From Candidatus Faecousia intestinigallinarum (GTDB lineage: Bacteria; Bacillota; Clostridia; Oscillospirales; Oscillospiraceae), in assembly GCA_018715805.1 (NCBI GenBank), contig DVKX01000063.1, positions 1-32,044 on the forward strand: DNA of 32,044 bases. The letters run 5' to 3'. The stretch's first letter is position 1, and each line of letters opens with the position of its first letter. The notes under the pieces are model-generated. The model searched no databases, was not told the origin of the DNA, and was given only the letters and a program-made list of their open reading frames with translations. Both the position numbers and the translations under genes were made by a program. Positions 24,581 through 31,959 of the stretch are shown here, piece after piece.

Positions 24581-26179
24581 ATGTCCGATACTTCTAAAAA
24601 ACAGACCTTCCTCCACGGCGCGGCGCTGCTTACCGCCGCCACCGCCCTGGTGAAAGTGATCGGCGCGCTATACAAGATTCCCCTGAACGCCATTATTGGC
24701 GAGCAGGGCTTCGGCTATTTCAATACGGCCTACCAGATCTACTCCGTGCTGCTGCTGATATCCACCACGGGACTGCCCGTGGCCGCCAGCCGAATGATCA
24801 GCCAGGCAAGCGCTTTGGGACATACCAACCAGGTGCGCCGGGTATTTCAAACCGCCAAAATCCTCTATTTAAGTCTGGGCGCTGTCAGCACCATTTTAAT
24901 GCTGGCTTTCTGCCGGCAGCTGGCGGAGTTCCAGGGGCAGCCCAACGCTTGGGCGGCCATCGCCTGTCTGGCGCCCTGCGCGTTCCTGGTGTGCCTGCTC
25001 AGCACCTACCGGGGCTTCTTCCAGGGACAGGGCAATATGATCCCCACCGCCGTCAGCGAGGTAATTGAGGCAGTTTGCAAGCTGCTGGTAGGCATCCCCA
25101 CGGCGCTGATCATCCTGAACGCCACCAACAGCGTTGCTTACGCCGCCGCAGGCGCCATCTTCGGCGTGCTGGTGGGAAACCTTATGGGCGCATTCTATAT
25201 GCGCGTGATGCAGCGCCAGGACTACCAGACCATGGCCGCCACTTATGAAACCCCCAGTTCCTACCGGCGGGTATTCAAAAGTCTGCTTTCCATTGCCGTA
25301 CCCATCACCATCGGCTCCGCAGGTCTGCAGGCCATGTATCTTTTGGAAGCCCATCTCTTCATGGGGCAGCTGCTGACCTACAATACCCAGGCGCAGGCCG
25401 ACACAGTCAAGGGCATTTACGACATGGCGCTGACCATTTACAATCTCCCCGGAGCGCTGACCGCTCCCATCACCATCAGCATTATCCCCGCCATTACCGC
25501 CCATCTCACCCGCTGCCACGACGTAGGGGTGCGCGCCTCCGAGGAGTCTGCCGCCCGGGTCACCGCCCTCATCGCCATGCCCTGCGCGGTGGGACTGATG
25601 CTGCTGGGCGAGCCGGTGATGGCGCTCTTGGGCGGCTATGAGGCCAGCCAGATCCCCTTGGCGGGCGCTTGTCTGGCGGTGCTGGGCGTGGGGCTGTATT
25701 TCTACGCCGTCACCCAGCTTACCAACGCCATTATGCAGGCGCACGGCCACGCTACCCAGCCGGTAATCCACATTCTGCTGGCGGGCGTGCTGAAGCTGGG
25801 GGTGGTATATGTGCTGGTGGGGAATCCCAACATCGGCATCGTGGGCGTGTGCATCGGCTCGGCGCTGTGCAACTTGTTTGTGTCCGTGCTGAATATCATC
25901 GCCATCCGCTACTATGTGCCCCAAAAGCCCCGGCTCATCCGCAGCTTCCTCCGCCCTCTGGTTCCCAGCATCGTTATGGGCGGCGCCGCCTATGGCACCT
26001 GGCGGGGTATGCAGCTGCTGCTGGGCAGCGACGGCAGCCGCCTGCTGCTGTGCGCAGTGCCGGTGGCCGTGGGCGTAATTGTATACGTCGCAATGGCCAT
26101 CCTATGTAAATCCATCACGCGGGAAGATTGTATGCTCCTGCCCAAAGGGGAAAAACTGGCGGATTTTCTGCATTTATAA
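24581..26179 (+). CDS. SpoVB/YabM-type MATE-like oligosaccharide flippase
   Basis: The 532-residue protein is a polytopic membrane protein of the MOP exporter superfamily (polysaccharide biosynthesis/MurJ-like). It shows about 14 hydrophobic helices. Family-typical segments include GAALLTAATALVKVIGALYKIPL, GEQGFGYFNTAYQIY, LPVAASRMIS, YRGFFQGQGNMIPTAVSEVIE and GIYDMALTIYNLPGALT. SpoVB and YabM relatives flip lipid-linked cell-wall precursors, SpoVB during spore cortex synthesis. AAAGGAGG precedes the ATG. Placement before HU and rqcP matches the clostridial yabM-mazG-hup-rqcP neighbourhood, with mazG missing here. SpoVB and YabM cannot be separated with certainty from sequence alone. Confidence 0.88.
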   Translation: MSDTSKKQTFLHGAALLTAATALVKVIGALYKIPLNAIIGEQGFGYFNTAYQIYSVLLLISTTGLPVAASRMISQASALGHTNQVRRVFQTAKILYLSLGAVSTILMLAFCRQLAEFQGQPNAWAAIACLAPCAFLVCLLSTYRGFFQGQGNMIPTAVSEVIEAVCKLLVGIPTALIILNATNSVAYAAAGAIFGVLVGNLMGAFYMRVMQRQDYQTMAATYETPSSYRRVFKSLLSIAVPITIGSAGLQAMYLLEAHLFMGQLLTYNTQAQADTVKGIYDMALTIYNLPGALTAPITISIIPAITAHLTRCHDVGVRASEESAARVTALIAMPCAVGLMLLGEPVMALLGGYEASQIPLAGACLAVLGVGLYFYAVTQLTNAIMQAHGHATQPVIHILLAGVLKLGVVYVLVGNPNIGIVGVCIGSALCNLFVSVLNIIAIRYYVPQKPRLIRSFLRPLVPSIVMGGAAYGTWRGMQLLLGSDGSRLLLCAVPVAVGVIVYVAMAILCKSITREDCMLLPKGEKLADFLHL

Positions 26180-26209
26180 CAGAAATTTTAGAAACCGGGA
26201 AAATAAGCC

Positions 26210-26238
26210 TTGCATTTTTTGGCAAACTATGATAGTCT
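26210..26238 (+). promoter_or_regulatory. Candidate promoter of the HU gene
   Basis: TTGCAT (-35) and TAGTCT (-10) are separated by 17 bases, 37 bases before the HU start codon. The -10 is imperfect but has a TGA extension just upstream. Confidence 0.5.
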
Positions 26239-26274
26239 ACTGACAATTCTGAAAGAAAGTGAGGAAGTGTAACC

Positions 26275-26550
26275 ATGAATAAGACCGAGTTGATCGCCGC
26301 CGCCGCCCAAGAGGCCGGTTTCAGCAAGAAGGATACCGAGCGGGTGGTGAACGCCGCCATCGACGCCATTACAGAAGCCCTGGTCAAGGGTGACCGGGTG
26401 CAGCTGGCCGGCTTCGGCATTTTTGAGGTGCGCAGCCGGGAGGCTCGCGTAGGCCGCAACCCCAAGACCAAGGAGCAGATTGAGATCCCCGCCTCCAAGC
26501 AGCCCGCCTTCAAGGCCAGCAAGAGCCTGAAGGACGCTGTCAGCAAGTAA
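26275..26550 (+). CDS. hup: HU-family DNA-binding protein
   Basis: HU is a small dimeric nucleoid protein that bends DNA. The 91-residue protein shows MNKTELIAAAAQEAGFSKKD, the FGIFEVRSREARVGRNPKT segment of the DNA-gripping arm, and the C-terminal KQPAFKASKSLKDAV. Length and all landmarks are normal. GAGGAAG lies before the ATG. The rqcP gene begins one base after its stop, so they are co-translated. A candidate promoter sits just upstream. Confidence 0.97.
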   Translation: MNKTELIAAAAQEAGFSKKDTERVVNAAIDAITEALVKGDRVQLAGFGIFEVRSREARVGRNPKTKEQIEIPASKQPAFKASKSLKDAVSK

Positions 26551-26551
26551 T

Positions 26552-26791
26552 ATGCGCCTGGATAAATACCTGAAGGTATCCCGCTTAATTAAGCGGCGCA
26601 CTGTAGCCAACGAAGCCTGCGACAACGGCCGTATCAGCGTAAACGGCCGGGTCGCCAAGGCCGGCTACGAGGTCAAGCCCGGGGACAGAATTGAAATCCT
26701 CATGGGCGGGAAAACCGTAGCTGTGGAGGTAGTGCAGGTGGCGGATAACGTCCGCAAGGACGATGCCGGCGCCATGTACCGGGAAATCTAA
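26552..26791 (+). CDS. rqcP: S4-domain RNA-binding protein RqcP
   Basis: RqcP (YabO, Hsp15 relative) works with RqcH in ribosome-associated quality control, helping add alanine tails to stalled nascent chains on the 50S subunit. The 79-residue protein is a single S4 domain: MRLDKYLKVSRLIKRRTVAN, GRISVNGRVAKAGYEVKPGD and IEILMG. Its start lies one base after the HU stop. In Bacillus and many Clostridia yabP, yabQ and divIC follow; here a terminator and the infC operon follow instead. Confidence 0.93.
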   Translation: MRLDKYLKVSRLIKRRTVANEACDNGRISVNGRVAKAGYEVKPGDRIEILMGGKTVAVEVVQVADNVRKDDAGAMYREI

Positions 26792-26798
26792 GAAAAAC

Positions 26799-26826
26799 AC
26801 CGGAAAGCTCTGCTTCCCGGTTTTTT
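26799..26826 (+). terminator. Intrinsic terminator after rqcP
   Basis: ACCGGAAAGC pairs with GCTTCCCGGT around TCT (one A-C mismatch), followed by six Ts. Confidence 0.8.
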
Positions 26827-26849
26827 CAAAAAATACGCTAAAATACCCC

Positions 26850-26878
26850 TTGACAGAAGAATTTCTCCGTGATAGAAT
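26850..26878 (+). promoter_or_regulatory. infC operon promoter
   Basis: A consensus TTGACA (-35) and TAGAAT (-10) are separated by 17 bases. The leader to the infC start is about 135 bases. Confidence 0.85.
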
Positions 26879-26884
26879 ATCCCG

Positions 26885-27019
26885 GTAATAAAGAAGGCGC
26901 ATCCGCCTCACCTTTCGCATCCTGCAAAAAGGTCAATATTCCTCCCGCCCTACGGGGTATTTGGAATGGTCGCGGATGCTTGCATCCGCTTTTTTATTTG
27001 GAATTTGGAGGTGCTTACC
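26885..27019 (+). promoter_or_regulatory. infC-rpmI-rplT leader (L20-leader type) with switching stems
   Basis: The leader holds several hairpins: GGCG/CGCC (26897-26908), ACCTTT/AAAGGT (26910-26933), and finally the terminator stem at 26972-26989. The sequence GCATCCGC at 26899-26906 is identical to the 3' arm of that terminator, so it can pair with the 5' arm GCGGATGC and block termination. This layout agrees with the known L20-controlled attenuation of this operon in Bacillus. The pairing options are seen; control by L20 is inferred from the family. Confidence 0.75.
26972..26995 (+). terminator. Leader terminator (attenuator) before infC
   Basis: GCGGATGC and GCATCCGC form a perfect eight-base-pair stem with a TT loop, followed by six Ts at 26990-26995. 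It lies about 25 bases before the infC start and so must be overcome for the operon to be expressed. Confidence 0.88.
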
Positions 27020-27538
27020 ATCGGCAAACTAGATCATCAGCTCAATGAGGAAATCCGGGATAAGGAGCTTCGGGTCATCGGGCCCGACGGCACGCAGCTG
27101 GGTATCATGTCCGCCGCCCAGGCCAATGCTTTGGCCGAGGAGCAGGAAATGGATCTGGTGAAGATTTCCCCCAACGCTACCCCCCCTGTATGCAAGATCA
27201 TGGATTATTCCAAATTCTGCTTCGATCAGAAGAAGCGGGAGAAGGAAGCCAAGAAAAACCAGCGGGTAGTGGAAATCAAGGAGATCCGCATGAGCCCCAG
27301 CATCGATACCAACGACTTCAATACCAAGGTGAAGAGCGCCCAGAAGTTCCTGAAAGAAGGCAACCGGGTGAAAGTCAGCGTCCGCTTCCGCGGCCGCGAA
27401 ATGGCGCACACCAACCTGGGCGAGAAGCTGCTGCTGGAATTTGTCGCCGAGTGCGCCGAGGTGGCCAGCATGGAAAAGAACCCCAAGTTGGAAGGCCGGT
27501 TTATGAGCCTTTTCCTGACTCCCAAGAACAGCAAATAA
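27020..27538 (+). CDS. infC: Translation initiation factor IF-3 (probable ATC start)
   Basis: IF-3 binds the 30S subunit, prevents premature 50S joining and checks start-codon pairing. The protein has the N-domain [24 protein letters not shown] and the linker [27 protein letters not shown]. The C-domain includes [17 protein letters not shown]. The preferred start is ATC at 27020. GGAGG lies eight bases before it and the product is 172 residues, the normal size. ATG at 26966 lies just before the attenuator stem, which the extra codons would have to cross, and has no ribosome binding site; GTG at 27011 overlaps the GGAGG. infC genes in several bacteria use AUU or AUC, through which IF-3 represses its own translation. 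rpmI follows after 28 bases. Confidence 0.93.
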   Translation: MGKLDHQLNEEIRDKELRVIGPDGTQLGIMSAAQANALAEEQEMDLVKISPNATPPVCKIMDYSKFCFDQKKREKEAKKNQRVVEIKEIRMSPSIDTNDFNTKVKSAQKFLKEGNRVKVSVRFRGREMAHTNLGEKLLLEFVAECAEVASMEKNPKLEGRFMSLFLTPKNSK

Positions 27539-27566
27539 ACGAAAGACACGGAAGGAGAAACTACCT

Positions 27567-27764
27567 ATGCCCAAGATCAAAACTCACAGCGGCGCAAAGA
27601 AGAGATTCAACCTGACCAAGTCCGGCAAGGTCAAGAGAGCCCGCGCTTACAAGAGCCATATCCTCACCAAGAAGGACACCAAGCGTACCCGCCGTCTGCG
27701 CACCACGGCTTACGCCGACGTGACCAACACTGCGGCTATCAAAAAGATGATTCCGTACAAATAA
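27567..27764 (+). CDS. rpmI: 50S ribosomal protein L35
   Basis: L35 is a small, very basic protein of the large subunit. The 65-residue product shows [20 protein letters not shown], then [23 protein letters not shown], and ends with a lysine-rich tail (KKMIPYK). Length matches the family. AAGGAG precedes the ATG. It is the middle gene of infC-rpmI-rplT. Confidence 0.97.
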   Translation: MPKIKTHSGAKKRFNLTKSGKVKRARAYKSHILTKKDTKRTRRLRTTAYADVTNTAAIKKMIPYK

Positions 27765-27785
27765 GAAGGATAGGAGGATACCAAA

Positions 27786-28142
27786 ATGGCAAGAATTAAA
27801 GGCGCGATGATGACGCGCAAGAGAAGAAATAAGACCCTGAAGCTGGCAAAGGGCTACTGGGGTTCCAAGTCCAAGCACTTTAAGATGGCCAAGCAGGCCG
27901 TCATGAAGTCCGGCAACTACGCTTTCGAGGGTCGTAAGCAGAAGAAGCGCAATTTCCGCACCCTGTGGATTACCCGCATCAACGCTGCCGTCGCCCCCTA
28001 TGGTCTGAACTACTCCACCTTTATGAACGGTGTGAAGAAGGCTGGCATCGAGCTGAACCGCAAGAGCCTGTCTGAGATGGCCATTCAGGACGCCGCCGCT
28101 TTCTCCGCCATCGTGGAGAAGGCCAAGGCCGCGCTGAACTAA
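27786..28142 (+). CDS. rplT: 50S ribosomal protein L20
   Basis: L20 binds 23S rRNA early in large-subunit assembly and is the autoregulator of this operon in known cases. The 118-residue protein has the basic N-terminal extension with [25 protein letters not shown] and [24 protein letters not shown]. The globular C-domain includes [24 protein letters not shown] lies before the ATG. A terminator follows within 12 bases of the stop. Confidence 0.97.
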   Translation: MARIKGAMMTRKRRNKTLKLAKGYWGSKSKHFKMAKQAVMKSGNYAFEGRKQKKRNFRTLWITRINAAVAPYGLNYSTFMNGVKKAGIELNRKSLSEMAIQDAAAFSAIVEKAKAALN

Positions 28143-28152
28143 GCAGCATCCT

Positions 28153-28181
28153 AGCCCCTGCCCTGCGGCGGGGGCTGTTTT
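28153..28181 (+). terminator. Intrinsic terminator after rplT
   Basis: AGCCCCTGCC pairs with GGCGGGGGCT (one T-G wobble) around CTGC, followed by GTTTT. Confidence 0.8.
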
Positions 28182-28217
28182 CTTCGCCCGGCGGGGAAAT
28201 TCCGGAGGTATTTTTCC

Positions 28218-29099
28218 ATGAACATCCACCATATTGCCCGGACAGGCGGGCGGCTGTCCGCCGTCCTGAAAGAGGAGATGGGCGTCTCCGCCAATCAAAT
28301 GAATCGCCTGAAATGGAAGGACGGTATTCTGGTAAACGGAAAGCCGGAGCATACAGACTTCCCCGTTCTCCCCGGTGACCGGGTAACACTGCTGCTGGAC
28401 GCTCCCGCGCCGGAATACCCGGCGGAAGACCTCCCCATTACCATTCTTTACGAGGATGACCAGCTGCTGGCGGTGGACAAGCCTTCTGGGATGCTGGTGC
28501 ATCCCTCCCATTGTCAGTTCACCGGCACACTGGCCAACCGCGTAATAGGTTATTTTCAAAGAACCTGTCAGAGCAGCGCCTTCCATCCCGTTACGCGGCT
28601 GGATCGGGATACCTACGGTATCGTATTGCTGGCAAAGAATCCGGTAATCCACGCAAAGCTGCACGCCCTCCACCGCCAGGGAATGCTGCAAAAGACCTAT
28701 CACGCCCTGGTATACGGCGCCCCGCCGCAGGATCACGGCCTTATCGACGCCCCCATTGCCCGCAGGCCGCTGCCCAGTCTTCTGCGTTATGTCAACTCTG
28801 ATGGCAAGCCCTCTCTTACCTCGTTCTCTGTACTGGAAAGGCGGAACGGCTGCACCAAGCTCTCTCTGCGCCCCATCACCGGCCGCACCCATCAGCTTCG
28901 CCTTCACTGCGCCCACATGGGCTTTCCCATTCTGGGCGACCCGCAATATACCACCCCGGAAGCCGCTGCCTGTTCCGCCGCGCTGGGGCTGCAAAGCCAG
29001 CTGCTGTGCGCCGTCTCCCTGGAATTTCCCCACCCTGTCACCGGGGAGGGGATGCGCCTGTGTTCCCAGATGGACGCAGAACTGCCCCAGCGTTTCTAA
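28218..29099 (+). CDS. RluA-family pseudouridine synthase
   Basis: The enzyme converts uridine to pseudouridine in rRNA or tRNA. The 293-residue protein has an S4-like N-terminal region (about 10-60, SANQMNRLKWKDGILVNGKP) and the catalytic domain. That domain contains DDQLLAVDKPSGMLVHP, the active-site Asp in HPVTRLDRDTYGIVLLAKN, a KTYHALVYG segment, and the late RPITGRTHQLRLHCAHMGFPILGDPQY. All key motifs of the RluA/RluC/RluD group are present. The target site cannot be told from sequence. GGAGG precedes the ATG. It lies just after the rplT terminator with no clear promoter, so its transcription may depend on read-through. Confidence 0.93.
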   Translation: MNIHHIARTGGRLSAVLKEEMGVSANQMNRLKWKDGILVNGKPEHTDFPVLPGDRVTLLLDAPAPEYPAEDLPITILYEDDQLLAVDKPSGMLVHPSHCQFTGTLANRVIGYFQRTCQSSAFHPVTRLDRDTYGIVLLAKNPVIHAKLHALHRQGMLQKTYHALVYGAPPQDHGLIDAPIARRPLPSLLRYVNSDGKPSLTSFSVLERRNGCTKLSLRPITGRTHQLRLHCAHMGFPILGDPQYTTPEAAACSAALGLQSQLLCAVSLEFPHPVTGEGMRLCSQMDAELPQRF

Positions 29100-29268
29100 A
29101 CGAATCGCCTGCAGTGCGCTTATCGCCAGCCTGCGCCGCAGCATGATTGCACTTTATCGTAAATATCGCCAAAAAACGTCTTTCGGGAAGCTGGTTTCCG
29201 CTTAGAATTTGTAGAATTTCCCAAAGGGATCCGACGTGCCCTTCTCCATTTTTATACACGCTTCCCTC

Positions 29269-29297
29269 TTGCATTTTTCCGTGAAAAACGCCATAAT
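29269..29297 (+). promoter_or_regulatory. xpt-guaA promoter
   Basis: TTGCAT (-35) and CATAAT (-10) are separated by 17 bases, 35 bases before the xpt start. The short leader leaves no room for a purine riboswitch. In the rest of the 29100-29332 gap I see nothing else convincing. Confidence 0.65.
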
Positions 29298-29332
29298 AGT
29301 ACTATATTTCTCATTTTCTGGAGGGTACGGAA

Positions 29333-29908
29333 ATGAAGCAGCTACAGCAGCGGATTTGCCGAGAGGGGAAAATCCTCCCCGGCAATATCGTCAAGGTGGA
29401 CGGTTTCTTAAATCATCGGATCGACGCCAAATTTATGGGAGAAATCGCCGATGAATTTGCCCGGCAGTTCGATCTCAGCGGCGTAACCAAAATTCTCACG
29501 GCAGAAGCCAGCGGCATTGCCCTGGCGGCTATTTGCGCCTATAAATACGATATCCCCATGGTGTTTGCCAAGAAAGCCAAGAGCGATAATATTGAAGGCG
29601 GTCTGTACCGCAGCGATATTTTTTCCTACACTTACCACAAGTCCGTTACCCTTATCTGCTCCCAGCAGTGGATCGACAAGCATGACCGGGTGCTGATTAT
29701 TGACGATTTCCTGGCCAACGGTCAGGCCATCCGGGGTCTTATCGACATTGTGCAGCAGGCCGGCGCCACGCTGGCAGGCATCGGCATCGCCGTGGAAAAG
29801 GGTTTCCAGCACGGCGGAGACGCTCTGCGGGAAGAGGGGTATCCCATTAAATCCCTGGCCATCATTGACCAGGCAGACGAAAACGGTTTTGTATTTCGGG
29901 AGGATTGA
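29333..29908 (+). CDS. xpt: Xanthine phosphoribosyltransferase
   Basis: Xpt salvages xanthine to XMP using PRPP. The 191-residue protein begins MKQLQQRICREGKILPGNIVKVDGFLNHRID. It has the KILTAEASGIALA segment, the FAKKAKSDNI loop, and the PRPP-binding motif VLIIDDFLANGQA. It ends with YPIKSLAIID and is of normal length. GGAGGG precedes the ATG. guaA follows after three bases, so XMP from Xpt can be passed directly to GMP synthase. A promoter lies just upstream; no riboswitch is seen. Confidence 0.95.
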   Translation: MKQLQQRICREGKILPGNIVKVDGFLNHRIDAKFMGEIADEFARQFDLSGVTKILTAEASGIALAAICAYKYDIPMVFAKKAKSDNIEGGLYRSDIFSYTYHKSVTLICSQQWIDKHDRVLIIDDFLANGQAIRGLIDIVQQAGATLAGIGIAVEKGFQHGGDALREEGYPIKSLAIIDQADENGFVFRED

Positions 29909-29911
29909 TGT

Positions 29912-31450
29912 ATGCAGAAAATCCTGATTTTGGATTTCGGCGGTCAGTATAACCAGCTGATCGCCCGGCGGGTACGGGAATGTCATGTATACTGCGAGGT
30001 GCGCCCTGCCGCTTCCATAACACTGGAAGCCATTCGGGAATTTGCTCCCATCGGCATCATTCTCACCGGCGGCCCCAGCAGCGTCTACAGTGAAAATGCC
30101 CCCACCCTGCCCCGGGAGGTCTTTTCCTTGGGTATCCCGGTATTGGGCATTTGCTATGGCTGCCAGCTGATGGCACATCTGCTGGGGGGCAAGGTCACTG
30201 AGGCCTCCGGCAACGATGCCCGGGAATATGGCCGCACCCTGACCACACTGGATACCTCCTGTATCCTGTTCCAATCCTTCCCGGAGGACAGCGTCACCTG
30301 GATGAGTCACGGAGATTATATCTCCCATGTACCCGACGGCTTTGCCGTCACTGCCCATACCGCCGCCTGCCCCACCGCCGCCATGGCCGATCCGGCGCGG
30401 AAGCTCTACGGCGTCCAGTTCCACCCGGAGGTAAGCCATACCATTCAGGGCGTGCGGATGCTGCGGTCGTTCCTGGCGGATGTGTGCGGCGCCCAAGGAG
30501 ATTGGGTGATGGAGGACTATATCCCCACCGCCGTTGCCCAGCTGCGCCGCCAGATCGGTCAGAAGCGCGTGCTGCTGGCGCTCAGCGGCGGCGTGGATTC
30601 TTCCGTAGCCGCAGCGCTGCTGAGCCGTGCCGTGGGCGACCAGCTCACCTGCATTTTTGTGGATCACGGCCTGCTGCGCAAGGATGAGGGCGATCAGGTG
30701 GAGTCGGTGTTCTCCAAGATGGATCTGAACTTCATCCGGGTCAACGCACAGGATCGTTTCCTGTCCCGTCTTGCCGGCGTAGAAGATCCCGAGACCAAGC
30801 GAAAGATCATCGGCGATGAATTTGTTCGGGTTTTTGAGAATGAGGCCAAGAAGCTGGGCAAGATGGATTGCCTGGCGCAAGGCACGATTTACCCCGACGT
30901 GATCGAATCCGGCCGCGGCCCCGCCGCCATCATTAAAAGTCACCACAATGTGGGCGGCCTGCCTGATTCCATGGAGTTCCAGCAAATTGTGGAGCCTCTG
31001 CGTCTGCTGTTCAAAGATGAAGTCCGGGAATTGGGGCTTGCCATGGGACTGCCGGAGCTGCTGGTAAACCGCCAGCCCTTCCCCGGTCCGGGGCTTGGTA
31101 TCCGCATCATGGGCGAAGTAACTGTGGAAAAGCTGGCCATTCTCCGGGAGGCGGACTATATTTTCCGCACCGCGCTGGAACAGGCGCACATGAACGCGGC
31201 AGTGGGGCAGTATTTTGCCGTCCTCACCAATACGCGCACCGTGGGCGTTATGGGTGACAGCCGAACCTATGACTATACCCTGGCGCTCCGGGCAGTTACT
31301 ACCGATGATTTTATGACCGCCAAGTGGGCGCGGCTGCCTTACGAGCTGCTGGACGAGGTGTCCGGCGAAATCATCAACCGCGTCCCCGGCATCAACCGCA
31401 TCGTCTACGATATTACCAGCAAACCCCCCGCAACCATTGAGTGGGAATAA
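29912..31450 (+). CDS. guaA: GMP synthase (glutamine-hydrolysing)
   Basis: GuaA aminates XMP to GMP with ATP and glutamine. The 512-residue protein has a class I glutamine amidotransferase domain with the nucleophile Cys81 in [15 protein letters not shown] and the His171/Glu173 pair in HPEVSHT. The ATP pyrophosphatase domain has the P-loop SGGVDSS (225-231). The dimerisation domain includes [14 protein letters not shown] and [16 protein letters not shown], ending [18 protein letters not shown]. All motifs are intact. GGGAGGA lies before the ATG, overlapping the xpt end. The guaA 3' end is a known integration hotspot for genomic islands, and AT-rich foreign-looking DNA follows here. Confidence 0.97.
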   Translation: MQKILILDFGGQYNQLIARRVRECHVYCEVRPAASITLEAIREFAPIGIILTGGPSSVYSENAPTLPREVFSLGIPVLGICYGCQLMAHLLGGKVTEASGNDAREYGRTLTTLDTSCILFQSFPEDSVTWMSHGDYISHVPDGFAVTAHTAACPTAAMADPARKLYGVQFHPEVSHTIQGVRMLRSFLADVCGAQGDWVMEDYIPTAVAQLRRQIGQKRVLLALSGGVDSSVAAALLSRAVGDQLTCIFVDHGLLRKDEGDQVESVFSKMDLNFIRVNAQDRFLSRLAGVEDPETKRKIIGDEFVRVFENEAKKLGKMDCLAQGTIYPDVIESGRGPAAIIKSHHNVGGLPDSMEFQQIVEPLRLLFKDEVRELGLAMGLPELLVNRQPFPGPGLGIRIMGEVTVEKLAILREADYIFRTALEQAHMNAAVGQYFAVLTNTRTVGVMGDSRTYDYTLALRAVTTDDFMTAKWARLPYELLDEVSGEIINRVPGINRIVYDITSKPPATIEWE

Positions 31451-31509
31451 TTTCGCAGAGCCACTTTCCCGGCTGTAGAGCCGTAAAAGTCTGATTTTTG
31501 CGAAGTTGT

Positions 31510-31526
31510 GGCAACGATTTGGCAAC
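31510..31526 (+). repeat. Short direct repeat GGCAAC downstream of guaA
   Basis: GGCAAC occurs at 31510-31515 and again at 31521-31526, one helical turn (11 bases) apart, 60 bases after guaA. Such pairs can be recombinase sites, but this one is short and could be chance. Confidence 0.3.
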
Positions 31527-31547
31527 AAAATTTCATTATTCATAAGT

Positions 31548-31586
31548 AAAGAGCTAACTGATTTTGATTAAGTCAGTTAGCTCTTT
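31548..31586 (+). terminator. Terminator after guaA, usable in both directions
   Basis: AAAGAGCTAACTGA and TCAGTTAGCTCTTT form a perfect 14-base-pair stem around an 11-base loop, followed on the plus strand by TTGTTTT. It lies between guaA and the convergent unknown gene and could stop both transcripts. Its AT-rich composition differs from the other terminators here. Confidence 0.9.
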
Positions 31587-31591
31587 TTGTT

Positions 31592-31843
31592 TTATCCTTT
31601 TTTGAACTGAAACAACTCATTTGCTTTCTTAGCAAATTCATCAGCACCAGACCACCATTGACCAGGATAGTGTCCACCAAGATTGACCAACTTACCCGCA
31701 TCGTCCAGGATCATTTGAGTGTGGAAAGTTTGATGTCCTCTGTTTGACTTATAGTGAAAAACTAAGAAGCCACATTGGTCAATAGTGCAATATAGTCCGT
31801 GATAAATTTGCTTAGCCAATTCGGTTAGTTTGGATAGAGGCAC
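31592..31843 (-). CDS. Unknown AT-rich gene, probably 5'-incomplete
   Basis: I do not recognise this 83-residue product. It contains LTELAKQIYHGLYCTIDQCG, FLVFHYKSNRGHQTF and a Trp/Gly-rich NLGGHYPGQWWSGADEF near the end. Its base composition (about 40% GC) is far below its neighbours, suggesting transfer. The only in-frame start codon is GTG at 31841-31843, with no ribosome binding site. The frame stays open upstream to the window edge. Between about 31957 and 31904 it would encode a hydrophobic stretch, FAGIGGTIITGLLI, like a signal anchor, then KSGLSSKQAATVQQIIPEPE. The true start may therefore lie further upstream, or the gene may be cut near 31950, where composition changes abruptly. A convergent terminator follows the stop. 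Confidence 0.5.
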   Translation of the reverse strand: MPLSKLTELAKQIYHGLYCTIDQCGFLVFHYKSNRGHQTFHTQMILDDAGKLVNLGGHYPGQWWSGADEFAKKANELFQFKKG

Positions 31844-31844
31844 A

Positions 31845-31864
31845 CCAGAAAAACATTTTTCTGG
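31845..31864. repeat. Perfect inverted repeat
   Basis: CCAGAAAAA and TTTTTCTGG flank a CA centre, giving a nine-base-pair stem. It lies immediately upstream of the GTG codon of the unknown gene and inside its extended open frame. Confidence 0.6.
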
Positions 31865-31959
31865 CTCCGGGATAATTTGTTGTACAGTTGCGGCTTGTTT
31901 CGAGGAAAGACCACTCTTTATCAGCAGTCCGGTTATTATAGTTCCGCCTATGCCTGCAA

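Noticed and set aside
26966-27019. ATG start of infC at 26966
   Set aside because: It is just ahead of the attenuator stem, lacks a ribosome binding site and adds 18 residues not typical of IF-3.
27561-29144. 527-codon minus-strand open frame opposite rpmI, rplT and the RluA gene
   Set aside because: It covers three solid genes and two terminator regions on the other strand, with no start signal or motif.
29100-29332. Purine riboswitch upstream of xpt
   Set aside because: Expected because xpt often has one, but none of the conserved core could be found and the leader is only about 30 bases.
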